Source: a virus. From it: a stretch of DNA of 41,212 nucleotides. The translations under genes and the position numbers were made by a program. The notes below the pieces were generated by a model. That model was not told the origin of the DNA, made no database searches, and worked only from the letters and a program-made list of their open reading frames with translations. This document shows, in pieces, positions 15,697 to 23,478 of the stretch (position 1 is its first letter; each line of letters starts with the position of its first letter). The stretch lies in IMG/VR virus record IMGVR_UViG_3300049217_000163, positions 1 to 41,212 of that record, one strand, 5' to 3'.

Positions 15697-16619
15697 TACT
15701 TTTTACCCATCTTTTTGCCAGCGGCAGCGGCGTGTTGAAACGCTTCTTTGCCGTACTTCTCGCGTCCTGCAGCAGCAGCTACGGCGCCAGGATCTCTAGC
15801 ACCACTTTTAGCGGCAGAAGCTTCCACAGCTTTAAAACCTTCATACTTCTTATTCATCTTATTTTTCATGCTACCTTCGCCGTTATCGTCGTCACCCCTA
15901 GTAGGTTGAGTTTTAGGGCGAGACGGGTCTGCTTGACCGGCCTGAGTAGATCCTTGTTGAGGAGCGTCAGAAGCCTGATTGCCCACGGCTTCAGGGCTCT
16001 GGGCTTGAGCGTTTTTACGCTTAGAGTGTTTATGCTCCATGAATTTGCTTAATTTAGCAGAACCGATGCACATAGGGATAGAAGCGCGCTCTGTTTGGCC
16101 TTCCATCTTTTCGCCAGGTTTTTTCATAATTTCATGCCCTTCTTCTCTTTCGGCATCCGCGTTGTCTTTCATGTGTTCTTCGACATCGTTCTCGACTTTT
16201 TCGCCGAGTTGGGCGTCTTGTTCTTTGTCCGGGTTTTCGCCCTTAACCATGTGAGAAGCCTTTTCTTTGGCCAACTCTTTAGCTACTTTACTTTTGAATT
16301 CGTACTCAGGTTCCATGCCGCCTGGCTTGTTATTGCCCTCAGCTTCTTCTTTTGGGTTCTGAGAGGGGGAAATCTGTCTTTCTAGACGTTTGCCCGAAGA
16401 ATCCTTGAAATTACCCGATTTTACTTCATATTCTGGATAATCGCGCTCATCTGCTTTTTGAGCGGTTTCGATCTTTCCGTACTTAACACCCGCCTTAGGG
16501 TTGTTCTCGGTCTTATACTCAGCCTTCATTAAAGTAGACTCTTTAAGAATATCTTGAGTCTTTTTGAGGACGGCAAGAGCTGCTTCACGTGCTGAGAATA
16601 ATTTTTTGGAATCGGACAT
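15696..16619 (-). CDS. Hydrophilic, low-complexity virion-operon protein, 307 aa
   Basis: The start is placed at ATG 16619 (MSDSKKLFSAREAALAVLKK), where an AGAGGATTTTCT SD fits. An in-frame ATG 33 bases earlier lacks one. The first 40 residues are a helix. Most of the rest is charged and disordered (Glu/Lys/Gly/Asn/Gln), with a short folded island around IPMCIGSAKLSKFMEHKHSK and an Ala-rich C-terminus containing AAAAGREKYGKEAFQHAAAA. Disordered, charged proteins in tail operons may be scaffolds or tape-related, but I recognise no family. Confidence 0.6.
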   Translation of the reverse strand: MSDSKKLFSAREAALAVLKKTQDILKESTLMKAEYKTENNPKAGVKYGKIETAQKADERDYPEYEVKSGNFKDSSGKRLERQISPSQNPKEEAEGNNKPGGMEPEYEFKSKVAKELAKEKASHMVKGENPDKEQDAQLGEKVENDVEEHMKDNADAEREEGHEIMKKPGEKMEGQTERASIPMCIGSAKLSKFMEHKHSKRKNAQAQSPEAVGNQASDAPQQGSTQAGQADPSRPKTQPTRGDDDNGEGSMKNKMNKKYEGFKAVEASAAKSGARDPGAVAAAAGREKYGKEAFQHAAAAGKKMGKK

Positions 16620-16654
16620 AGAAAATCCTCTATAAACTAAAGATTCGTTCAATA

Positions 16655-16909
16655 TTACTTAGACTTGTGTCTTTTATTAATAAAATCCCTTAAATTACGC
16701 AAACTTGGATGCTTAGGTTCATTTTTTTCAGATTTAAAGAAGGTTGATGGTGGTGCGAAAGCGTTTGGAGCTGATTTAGGCTTAGGCATCTTGGCCGCTA
16801 CGCCCTGCTTTCCTACCTTGCTTATGTCCTTCGGTTGCCCAGTTGACGGACTTCCTAGGGTTGATCCCAGAGAAGATCCTAAAGCAGGTGGTTTAATAGG
16901 GTTGGGCAT
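16655..16909 (-). CDS. Small Pro/Ser/Lys-rich protein, 84 aa
   Basis: Low-complexity N-terminus (PPALGSSLGSTLGSPSTGQP), then a basic tail ending in LRNLRDFINKRHKSK. The ATG at 16909 has no Shine-Dalgarno sequence. It sits directly after the AATCTTTATCTTAT motif, so if that motif is a promoter the message would be leaderless. An internal Met (AAKMPKPKS) is an alternative start. The C-terminal basic helix suggests nucleic-acid or partner binding. No family is recognised. Confidence 0.5.
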   Translation of the reverse strand: MPNPIKPPALGSSLGSTLGSPSTGQPKDISKVGKQGVAAKMPKPKSAPNAFAPPSTFFKSEKNEPKHPSLRNLRDFINKRHKSK

Positions 16910-16911
16910 AT

Positions 16912-16925
16912 AAGATAAAGATTGG
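16912..16925 (-). promoter_or_regulatory. CCAATCTTTATCTT motif (putative phage promoter)
   Basis: A copy of the recurring motif, here ending only 2 bases from the start codon at 16909, unlike the other copies, which have leaders of about 11 to 90 bases. Confidence 0.45.
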
Positions 16926-16956
16926 TGCGGATTTTAGCTAGATAGAAGTAGAGATA

Positions 16957-17991
16957 CTATTCCATGTCCTCTTCAGTGTCTGCTTCCGCTTCTTGTTCCG
17001 AAATGGTGTACCAAGTGGTGTCGTTTTGATGGGCCAAAGGAGTTTCCAAATTTGAGACTATACGAATTCCGCCCACAAAACCCTTCGGGTTAGATACCGT
17101 CTCTGCGGCCGAATTTTTACTACGTATAAGTGTCGACTCAATTTTCCTATGCAGATCTCTAGGCCAGCTTTGTTGAACTTTACTCGTTACGGTAACCTGT
17201 CTACAATAAATTTCTTCTCCGCCTGGATTTGAAAAATCGGCATTGAAAATATCGGTGCTACTTAAGTTAGTGATTTCTAATATACCGTTGTGTTCCATAA
17301 ACTCACGGTATCTAAGTAGGCCGAATATAACAATGGAGTGTAACCAGAGTAGAGTTTGAACGTCATTGGTGGCGCAGGTCAAGTTCCAGGTCTCTTGAAA
17401 GAAGCTTCTTCCTAAACGAGTTTGGAAATACCTATATTGAGGCACTACAGCCAGTTCACTAGCGTCCAATTCTAAATTTGGCTGGACAATAATATTTTGA
17501 CCGTCAATACTTAGCACTGGAGTACCAACCCCAGTTAGAGGGTTTAGCAATACCATACCGGCAGATACAGGCACGATATCTATGCCTTCAGGAACCTCTA
17601 CCGTACCAGTAGAAGGCTCAAAACCCACAGGGATAAACGGAGGAACAACGTAAGGAATTATTTTCTTAACTTCGGTAGGAGCTAGCCCGATAGTCTCGGT
17701 ATCAATGTCTCCAAGGGTTCTCAGTTCTTGTGCTTCCGTACTAGACCCCAGGGTGATAGCTATTGCTGGAAATTTTAATTTATCCTTAATAAACTGATGA
17801 AATACGTTGATATTATTAGTTTCAAACCATTCTATAGCCGCACGAACTTGTTTTTCTCCGTACCTGGTCTTGAGAAATGGATTGTGTGTAAAATCCCATA
17901 GAATATGTTGTAGTAACCAGGGATTTTCCTTAATATCCTGGATAGATTCTTCAAGTAAAACACGTAGATATACGTCTGTTTGAAATATCAT
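16957..17991 (-). CDS. Putative neck/tail-terminator region protein, 344 aa
   Basis: The protein begins with helical sequence (VYLRVLLEESIQDIKENPWL) and has a central AIAITLGSS strand. It then continues with VPQYRYFQTRLGRSFFQETW and NLTCATNDVQTLLWLHSIVI, a pattern like tail-terminator or tail-completion proteins that contain a 'W.l.I...s.v...W' helix. The C-terminus is acidic. It overlaps the gp10-like neck gene by 4 bases and precedes the sheath/tube genes, which is the usual place for a tail terminator. Assignment is from position and weak pattern. Confidence 0.45.
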   Translation of the reverse strand: MIFQTDVYLRVLLEESIQDIKENPWLLQHILWDFTHNPFLKTRYGEKQVRAAIEWFETNNINVFHQFIKDKLKFPAIAITLGSSTEAQELRTLGDIDTETIGLAPTEVKKIIPYVVPPFIPVGFEPSTGTVEVPEGIDIVPVSAGMVLLNPLTGVGTPVLSIDGQNIIVQPNLELDASELAVVPQYRYFQTRLGRSFFQETWNLTCATNDVQTLLWLHSIVIFGLLRYREFMEHNGILEITNLSSTDIFNADFSNPGGEEIYCRQVTVTSKVQQSWPRDLHRKIESTLIRSKNSAAETVSNPKGFVGGIRIVSNLETPLAHQNDTTWYTISEQEAEADTEEDME

Positions 17992-18866
17992 AATTTATCT
18001 CCCCATTTGGCAAAAATACCGGGAAGAATTTTATTATAAAACTCTTGTTCGGCCCATTCGGCGGATTTGTCCATAAACTTCTTTGCAGTAAATCCGGGAT
18101 GAATAAATTTTTCTTTAGGAGATACGCCCGTTTCTGGATTGGGCTTGGGATTCTCGGAAGCGGTTCTGAAAGTCATCCAAGAACGGCTAACTTTTGCTTT
18201 ACCGCCTTTAGTAAGTTTTGCATTACCTTGAGCGTCTTTTTCTACCGCTTGATAGACCCTTAATTTATCTAAGGGATTGTGTGACCAACTAGACTTAGCT
18301 TTAGATCCTGTGAAATTGAATTCATGAAGTAAACCTTCTTTAGGTTTTCCATGCTTATCCGTTTCAATTCCTGCCCAAGGAATGGTGGGTAGTCCATTAC
18401 TCTTCCTGATCTTATTCTGCGCCTTCAGTTCAAACTTTATACGATCTGTTAGATTTTTCTCATAACCGGTTTGAGTAGATGGCGCCTTTGAGTGCTCAAA
18501 AGGAACAACTAAATAACGATATCCATCTTTAGAAGTTTTGGTGGATTTTGATTTAAAAAGCCACTTATCTGTTTTTTGATCTGTTCCAGGCTCAATTCCT
18601 TCTTCAATCCAATAAGCAGATCCAGAAAGAGTTATTACATGCACGTTGGAGGATATAGTGTCCAACCTAATATTGTGCTCATTCTCTTTTCCTCTAAAAA
18701 TCTGTTTTAAACTAGGGCTAAGTTCTGCGTCCGCCAGTTCCAGAATGTGTTTTTGTGTAGCAATAGCAAGGTCTCCCACGGACTTCGAAAGTTGCTTTTT
18801 AGCATCTTCGACAGAGTCTTTGCAGGCGTCCAGGATATCTTTTGTGTTAATATTGATTTTGAGCAT
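17988..18866 (-). CDS. HK97 gp10-like neck/tail completion protein, 292 aa
   Basis: The N-terminal half has the KSVGDLAIATQKHILELADA helix and a beta region with SGSAYWIEEGIEPG. The C-terminus ends with FIHPGFTAKKFMDKSAEWAE, then helix. The 'HPGF...F' strand followed by a long amphipathic helix is the signature I associate with HK97-gp10/neck-type proteins. These join head to tail in siphoviruses and myoviruses. It is longer than typical gp10 (about 120-180 aa) because of a central insertion. It precedes the tail operon, consistent with a neck role. Confidence 0.6.
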   Translation of the reverse strand: MLKININTKDILDACKDSVEDAKKQLSKSVGDLAIATQKHILELADAELSPSLKQIFRGKENEHNIRLDTISSNVHVITLSGSAYWIEEGIEPGTDQKTDKWLFKSKSTKTSKDGYRYLVVPFEHSKAPSTQTGYEKNLTDRIKFELKAQNKIRKSNGLPTIPWAGIETDKHGKPKEGLLHEFNFTGSKAKSSWSHNPLDKLRVYQAVEKDAQGNAKLTKGGKAKVSRSWMTFRTASENPKPNPETGVSPKEKFIHPGFTAKKFMDKSAEWAEQEFYNKILPGIFAKWGDKL

Positions 18867-18875
18867 ATTAGCCCT

Positions 18876-19098
18876 TTACTGGGACTCCCCTGGGCCTTTA
18901 ACACGTCCAACTTTCATATCGATAAAACGAATTTTTCCCTGCAAATCCGAGACCTTGCGTTGACCCTTTTCATTGGTAGCGCCCACAGGAAGTGGATCTT
19001 TCGCTAAATGCGGTGTAGGATGCTTGCTCGAAAGTTTTTTGGCTGATCCTATGGCGCCCCCAGGTTGAGCCGGAGGCTTACTGCTGTGGGGCTTTTTG
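18876..19098 (-). CDS. Out-of-frame 73-residue extension, candidate +1 frameshift product
   Basis: A frame in +1 register to the end of the 595-residue gene stays open from the overlap to TAA 18876-18878. It ends 9 bases before the next start, normal operon spacing. The product reads KPHSSKPPAQPGGAIGSAKK, with later VSDLQGKIRFIDMKVGRVKG, and looks like genuine basic protein. It has no plausible ATG, GTG or TTG near a Shine-Dalgarno. Instead an internal AGGAGGGG (19109-19102) lies just before CAAAAAG (19098-19092), where the 595-residue frame could slip +1 from AAA to AAG. A sequence error is the alternative. Confidence 0.5.
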
Positions 19099-20865
19099 CG
19101 ACCCCTCCTGAGGAGCCGCAGGCTTTGCTTTATCGTATCCGCAGTTAGGACAAGATTCCATATCAGATTCGTCAGAACCGCCTTCGGAAGGCATTTCTTG
19201 CGAATTTGGAGCCTCTTCCGGGCTTTCTCCTTGGCCTTCGATTTCGTTAACTTCTTGTTCTGGTTGTGATTGATCAATACCTGCCAAACTACAAAGCTCA
19301 ATCATGCTTCTGAGCAACATAATGCAAGCGTCATGCAATTCTGGTGCCTGTGCCTTAGCCTTATCCAAAATTTGTTTCTGGCCCTTGAACGCGTCCAGCG
19401 CTTGCCCAACCATGTCAATAACTTTTTCTCTTTGGATACTATCTGCGTGTGAATCTAATCCATCCCTTAAAACTTCGTCCAGGTTTGGATTTCCTTCATC
19501 CTCTTCTTGATCGTCCTCATACAAGCCCATATCACCTTGCTTTTGGTTATAATCTTCGGGCCGGCTAATGCCATTTGGGTCCATTCCTTCGGGATCTACA
19601 TCTCCAGATTCCATATCCGCTGCGTTATCTAAATGTTGATCTAGAATGTCTTCGATGCTTTGGCCTTCATCAGCACTTCCTTGGTTGCCGCCGTCGCCGC
19701 CTTCACCAATAGTATTTGTGTAGTCCGAAGCATTTTCAATATGTTGGTCTAAAACGTCTTCCATGGGCTGATCTTGAGAATGTTCGTCACAGCGACACCC
19801 AGGACAGTGGTCCGATTCTTGCTCGATAGGAGTTTCCTGCTCAGTTCCTTCTGTTTCCATGTCTTGGGCCATAGCATTTTCGGCTTCATCTGTAGTAGAA
19901 TCTTCTTGCACCATATCCGCTTGCGGCTCTTCTTTTCCGTGATGCATATATTTTAAATCGCCGGGTCTATTGTCACTTGTTGCTTGAGCCATACTTTCAG
20001 GTGCTCCGTCTTCAGGCTGAGCATATTCTGCTTGGCCGTGGTAATATTTAGAAACAGGTTTTTTGTCTTCTGGCTCTTGCTCGCCTGGGTTGGAAGGTAC
20101 ATTGTTCATTGCCCGGTTACTTTCCGGCACATCTCCGGACGTAGCCTCAGAAACAGGAGGCTTCGGAGTTAGATTTGGCTTAGCAATAACAGGAGGGGTT
20201 AGATCCTCTTCACGATAGCTTTCGCCACGAACTTCTTTATCGCTATTTTTATAACCAGAGTCATATTGGTGATTATTGTCGTAAACAGGAGGATCATCTC
20301 TATCGATACCATCGCTAGCGACTTCGTTAGCGTACCCACCTTGAGATTCTTGATGTGGATTACCTTCTCTGTTACCGTCTTCGCCAGATTGCAAACCAAC
20401 ATTACTTTGTTTTAAACCTACTTCACCGACTTCTGATTCGGATTCTTCTTGATTTCTAGCTTCTTGAACATTTTGCGAATGTTGTTCTGAAGATTCGCTA
20501 TATTTAACAATTTTATTTTTACCAGTCTCTTTTGCTTCCAACAAAGCCTTGGCAGCTTCGCTTGGCTTAGAGCCATATCCAATAGAGAGCGTAGCGCCTA
20601 CCATGTACTCATAGTCTTTTCTAAGTTGTTCTAGAAGCTCTACAAATTCAGAGGGGGCTTCGAATAAACCTTCATCTCCACCAAAACTAACTACTTTGCC
20701 ACCGTTAGATTCCACAAAGTCTCTAATCATTTCATTGGCGTGGGTAATAGATCCAGAAACTTCACTTATACTATCTACATTATCAGATAAAAGAGCTTGA
20801 GCATGGCGCCGACCTACATTGTCTCCGTCCGTAGCAAAATACATGAGATTTTTAGTGTTTATCAT
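19078..20865 (-). CDS. mCpol/GGDEF-type (CRISPR-polymerase-like) domain fused to acidic disordered tail, 595 aa
   Basis: Residues 6-122 have the motifs of the small polymerase/cyclase palm fold. These are MYFATDGDNVGRRH (metal-binding Asp13/Asp15), a helix with SGSITHANEMI, VVSFGGDEGLF (GGDE at 62-65), and GATLSIGYGSKPSEAAKALL then AKETGKNKIV. The latter is the classic 'SIGIG...EA..AL..AK..GKN' end of mCpol and GGDEF domains. Members make cyclic or linear oligonucleotide signals; activity here is untested. The remaining 470 residues are acidic and disordered. They include CPGCRC and CPNCGYDK clusters and three LDQH/LDSH helices (about 365-490). The gene sits in the virion operon after a nuclease whose last codons supply its SD. 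Confidence 0.65.
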   Translation of the reverse strand: MINTKNLMYFATDGDNVGRRHAQALLSDNVDSISEVSGSITHANEMIRDFVESNGGKVVSFGGDEGLFEAPSEFVELLEQLRKDYEYMVGATLSIGYGSKPSEAAKALLEAKETGKNKIVKYSESSEQHSQNVQEARNQEESESEVGEVGLKQSNVGLQSGEDGNREGNPHQESQGGYANEVASDGIDRDDPPVYDNNHQYDSGYKNSDKEVRGESYREEDLTPPVIAKPNLTPKPPVSEATSGDVPESNRAMNNVPSNPGEQEPEDKKPVSKYYHGQAEYAQPEDGAPESMAQATSDNRPGDLKYMHHGKEEPQADMVQEDSTTDEAENAMAQDMETEGTEQETPIEQESDHCPGCRCDEHSQDQPMEDVLDQHIENASDYTNTIGEGGDGGNQGSADEGQSIEDILDQHLDNAADMESGDVDPEGMDPNGISRPEDYNQKQGDMGLYEDDQEEDEGNPNLDEVLRDGLDSHADSIQREKVIDMVGQALDAFKGQKQILDKAKAQAPELHDACIMLLRSMIELCSLAGIDQSQPEQEVNEIEGQGESPEEAPNSQEMPSEGGSDESDMESCPNCGYDKAKPAAPQEGSQKAPQQ

Positions 20866-21947
20866 AAAATTCCCATTTCTTTCAATTTCTTCTTATCCCA
20901 AAGTTCTGCTGTGGGATATTCCGTTTTAAACCAATCCCACTTAATTTTAGCTTCTGGTCTCATCCAACCCTTGATTTCAACCCAAACATCTTGTTCGACC
21001 AAATAGAGGTCCGGACGATAAGTTTTACCAGTAGGCATTTTAAAAGTTTTGGGTTGCCAATCAAAACTGATTTGTTTAGCGTTAAGATAGTCTACAACTT
21101 TAGCTTCCCAACTAGCTTGACATACAAGCTCTTCGTTAGTTTTCCAATGATATTTAACATGTTTATTGTTTGATTTTTTGGCGGCTTTTAAAGCAATTCC
21201 GGCATTTTGCGTTGCATGTCTAACGCCATACCTAATTTCGTTAGTATTAAGAGCCTTTTCTAATATTTCTTTATTTTTAAGAGGAGAATCTACGCCGTAT
21301 CTATCTAATAAGGTTTTCTTTTGTTTTTCTCTCCATTTATCGGGATGTCCTGTATGTTGCTGTATAACGGCCCTAGGAGTGGCAGGAAATTCGCCTAAAT
21401 CTTTATCTATAAAAATACATCTAGTTTTGAAGTCTATATAAGTTGATTCAAGTAATTCTACTTCGTCGCCGTGAACTTCTTTAAGTCTTAGTAAAACTTC
21501 TTGAATAGATAACCTTCTACTATCTATACTTTTTTGTTTTCCTCTATCAGGATGCCCATGCTCATGACATAATACATTAGCGGGCTTAGTCCACCATTCA
21601 CCAAAATCTTTGTCGATAAATTTAGCGTCTTCGTATAACCCACCATAAGTGGATTCGTCTAAAATGACCAAATCATTGTGAATTTTTAATATTCTTTCTT
21701 TAATTTCTGGCATAGAAAATTTTATTTTATTTCTAACTTTTTGTATACCACGAAGTTTATGTCCATGTCCTTTAGTGACTGACGCAACAATCGCCCACCA
21801 TTCACCAAAATCTTTGTCAATAAAACGAGCTTCAGAATTGGTTCCCTTGTATGTAGCTTTATCCATTCTTACTACATCGCCATGAACTTTTTCAATTCTA
21901 AACTCTATTGCTTCTACAGAAAGCTTGTTGTGGGCTATTCTAGGCAT
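20862..21947 (-). CDS. Homing-type endonuclease: repeat recognition domain plus PD-(D/E)XK nuclease, 361 aa
   Basis: The N-terminal 190 residues contain three repeats of about 60 aa (pattern: I..R..KVHGD.V.LDESTY....A.FIDKDFGEWW....V...GHP.R), a different recognition array from the zinc-finger one at 7004. A LLDRYGVDSPLKNKEILEKA linker follows. The nuclease domain is nearly the same as the one at 7004: E in SWEAKVVDYLN, D in YRPDLYLVE, VWVEIKG, ending EMGIL. It starts inside the end of the 309-residue gene and ends overlapping the mCpol-like gene, whose SD (GGGA) lies in its final codons. No separate promoter is visible. Confidence 0.7.
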   Translation of the reverse strand: MPRIAHNKLSVEAIEFRIEKVHGDVVRMDKATYKGTNSEARFIDKDFGEWWAIVASVTKGHGHKLRGIQKVRNKIKFSMPEIKERILKIHNDLVILDESTYGGLYEDAKFIDKDFGEWWTKPANVLCHEHGHPDRGKQKSIDSRRLSIQEVLLRLKEVHGDEVELLESTYIDFKTRCIFIDKDLGEFPATPRAVIQQHTGHPDKWREKQKKTLLDRYGVDSPLKNKEILEKALNTNEIRYGVRHATQNAGIALKAAKKSNNKHVKYHWKTNEELVCQASWEAKVVDYLNAKQISFDWQPKTFKMPTGKTYRPDLYLVEQDVWVEIKGWMRPEAKIKWDWFKTEYPTAELWDKKKLKEMGIL

Positions 21948-22869
21948 TCTTTCTCCTCAATACTTCCAGCAACATTTCCAGGTTTTCCGCGTCCCATCCA
22001 CGCCCAGCTCTAACCTTAATTCCACCCTCAGATTTTTTAATATAAAGTTTTTTATCATCCGAACCAAAACAAATGCAACCAGAATAAGCGCCCGCAGAAA
22101 AAATGACATTTCCGCAATCTGGGCACGATATTTGTTCCGATTTTTGCATTTGAATAAAATGCTCTTTTTTGCCAAGTTTCTTTTTGCGACTCTCGACGAA
22201 ATCAGAAAGAGGAAGCTTCTTTTTTGGGATAAGTTTTATTACTTTAGGTTCATCTATAAATTCGGGTTCTTTTTTATCAGCAATTTGAACATTCTTTTTC
22301 TTTTCTTTGGCGAATTCTTCGGTAAGTCTAGCCATAAGAAGTTGTTGAATAGCATCTTTTTGTTGCATCTTGCCGTCAACAACTTTGTTAACCAAAGAAT
22401 GTAAGTTAAGGCGCTCGTCTATGATACGGTTAATTTCAGCGTGTTTGTCTGGAGAAATTGTCTTTTCTTGTTCCAGATCTTCAAAATTATATAATTCCAA
22501 AACGGTCATCAAGACGAGACCAATTCCAGGAAGCGAACGATGAAGAAAATCGTTTATTTTTACATTTTTCTGAAATACTTGACCGCTGTAAGAATCTCTT
22601 TCTAGTTTGGACACCCTAATAAAAGTATCTTCTTGTCCAGGAATATAGATTTCTTTGATATCGTCAATTTGCATTGTTGATAGTTCACGGACCAAAAGAT
22701 TTAGTAATGTTCTAGGAACGATTTGAAGGCCCTGAAACAAGTCGTTTGTATCAGTGATAGTTCGAGTGCCTTGTTTATAAACTTCTGATTTTTTTAAAGA
22801 ATTACCTAGCGACTCTAAAAAGTCACTGCCCAATGTTTTATTTAAAAAGGACTCAGCATTCTTTTTCAT
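21940..22869 (-). CDS. Virion-operon protein with C-terminal zinc ribbon, 309 aa
   Basis: A helical N-terminus (ESFLNKTLGSDFLESLGNSL) is followed by a region rich in hydrophobic helices (TLLNLLVRELSTMQIDDIKE, LPGIGLVLMTVLELYNFEDL). A Lys/Glu-rich linker then leads to a zinc ribbon (CPDCGNVIFSAG, then GCICFG near 265-285). The family is not recognised. The position between small virion genes and the mCpol-like protein suggests a head or neck assembly factor. The Cys knuckles are C-x2-C and C-x1-C, so zinc binding is likely though slightly non-canonical. Confidence 0.55.
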   Translation of the reverse strand: MKKNAESFLNKTLGSDFLESLGNSLKKSEVYKQGTRTITDTNDLFQGLQIVPRTLLNLLVRELSTMQIDDIKEIYIPGQEDTFIRVSKLERDSYSGQVFQKNVKINDFLHRSLPGIGLVLMTVLELYNFEDLEQEKTISPDKHAEINRIIDERLNLHSLVNKVVDGKMQQKDAIQQLLMARLTEEFAKEKKKNVQIADKKEPEFIDEPKVIKLIPKKKLPLSDFVESRKKKLGKKEHFIQMQKSEQISCPDCGNVIFSAGAYSGCICFGSDDKKLYIKKSEGGIKVRAGRGWDAENLEMLLEVLRRKNA

Positions 22870-22877
22870 GGTTTATG

Positions 22878-23366
22878 TTATTGCTGAGTTCCAGGAATAC
22901 CGATATTAGGTAGAATGGTAGGGGCTACGGCTTGAATGCTTGACTCATCATTTACCAAGAAAACCAAAAGAGTGGAAGCACTCGAAATTATCCAGTTCGC
23001 GTACCCTGCGGCAAAAGTGGTCCACGCATTTGGGGGACAAGGGAGACCCACATTTCCGCTTACATCGGTAGCGCCAGCGGACAATGATACGATAGTACTT
23101 GCGGTACCAAGAACAATCGCGCCCATAGAACCGCTACTATTGTACACAGCCACACTTTTTCCAGCAGACGGCAGAGCATAAGCGGCAGTAGAAACATTAG
23201 TTGTGTATCCGTTCCCAACACCGGGGGTAGGAAGCGGGAGTAAATGCTGGCCCATTGGAACTGACTTTCGCGCTCCAGACGGATTGTTGTATTGAAGCAC
23301 TGCTATAGCGCCTGGGTCTTGCACCGTATTTCCAGGTACGTTCCTTTTCATAATATTGCTGGCCAT
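22878..23366 (-). CDS. Putative virion decoration-like protein, 162 aa
   Basis: Gly/Ala/Ser/Pro-rich beta protein with few charges (APTILPNIGIPGTQQ at the C-terminus; AVYNSSGSMGAIVLGTASTI in the middle), the composition of capsid or tail surface proteins. It is the first gene of its transcription unit. The AATCTTTA motif is at 23411-23424, and a good AAGGAGATAG SD precedes ATG 23366. The strong SD suggests abundant expression. No family is recognised. Confidence 0.55.
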   Translation of the reverse strand: MASNIMKRNVPGNTVQDPGAIAVLQYNNPSGARKSVPMGQHLLPLPTPGVGNGYTTNVSTAAYALPSAGKSVAVYNSSGSMGAIVLGTASTIVSLSAGATDVSGNVGLPCPPNAWTTFAAGYANWIISSASTLLVFLVNDESSIQAVAPTILPNIGIPGTQQ

Positions 23367-23410
23367 GTCTATCTCCTTAAGTTACCCGAAAAGTCAAGTA
23401 AAAACAATCT

Positions 23411-23424
23411 CTTATAAAGATTAG
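23411..23424 (-). promoter_or_regulatory. CTAATCTTTATAAG motif (putative phage promoter)
   Basis: A variant copy of the motif, in sense with the gene starting at 23366. It can fold with AGATT just downstream (AATCT/AGATT). The intergenic gap 23367-23478 holds this motif, the SD and nothing else recognisable. Confidence 0.45.
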
Positions 23425-23478
23425 TCTTATTATTTTTGGGTCTCTATACTACTGTTTTCCTTATGTTTTATTTAAATC

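Noticed and set aside
18876-19301. 141-residue ORF starting at 19301
   Set aside because: Its first part only shadows the 595-residue gene. Only the last 73 residues look like real protein, so I treat it as a frameshift extension rather than a gene starting at 19301.
19270-20402. Plus- and minus-strand open frames overlapping the acidic tail
   Set aside because: GAA/GAT-rich coding gives long stop-free antisense frames; their Phe/Leu/Ser/Cys-rich products look artefactual.
19078-20865. Diguanylate cyclase (c-di-GMP) assignment
   Set aside because: The domain is only about 120 residues and has the DGDNVG start and GKN ending closer to mCpol/Cas10 palm proteins. It lacks the RxxD and longer GGDEF architecture. 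Kept as mCpol/GGDEF-type.
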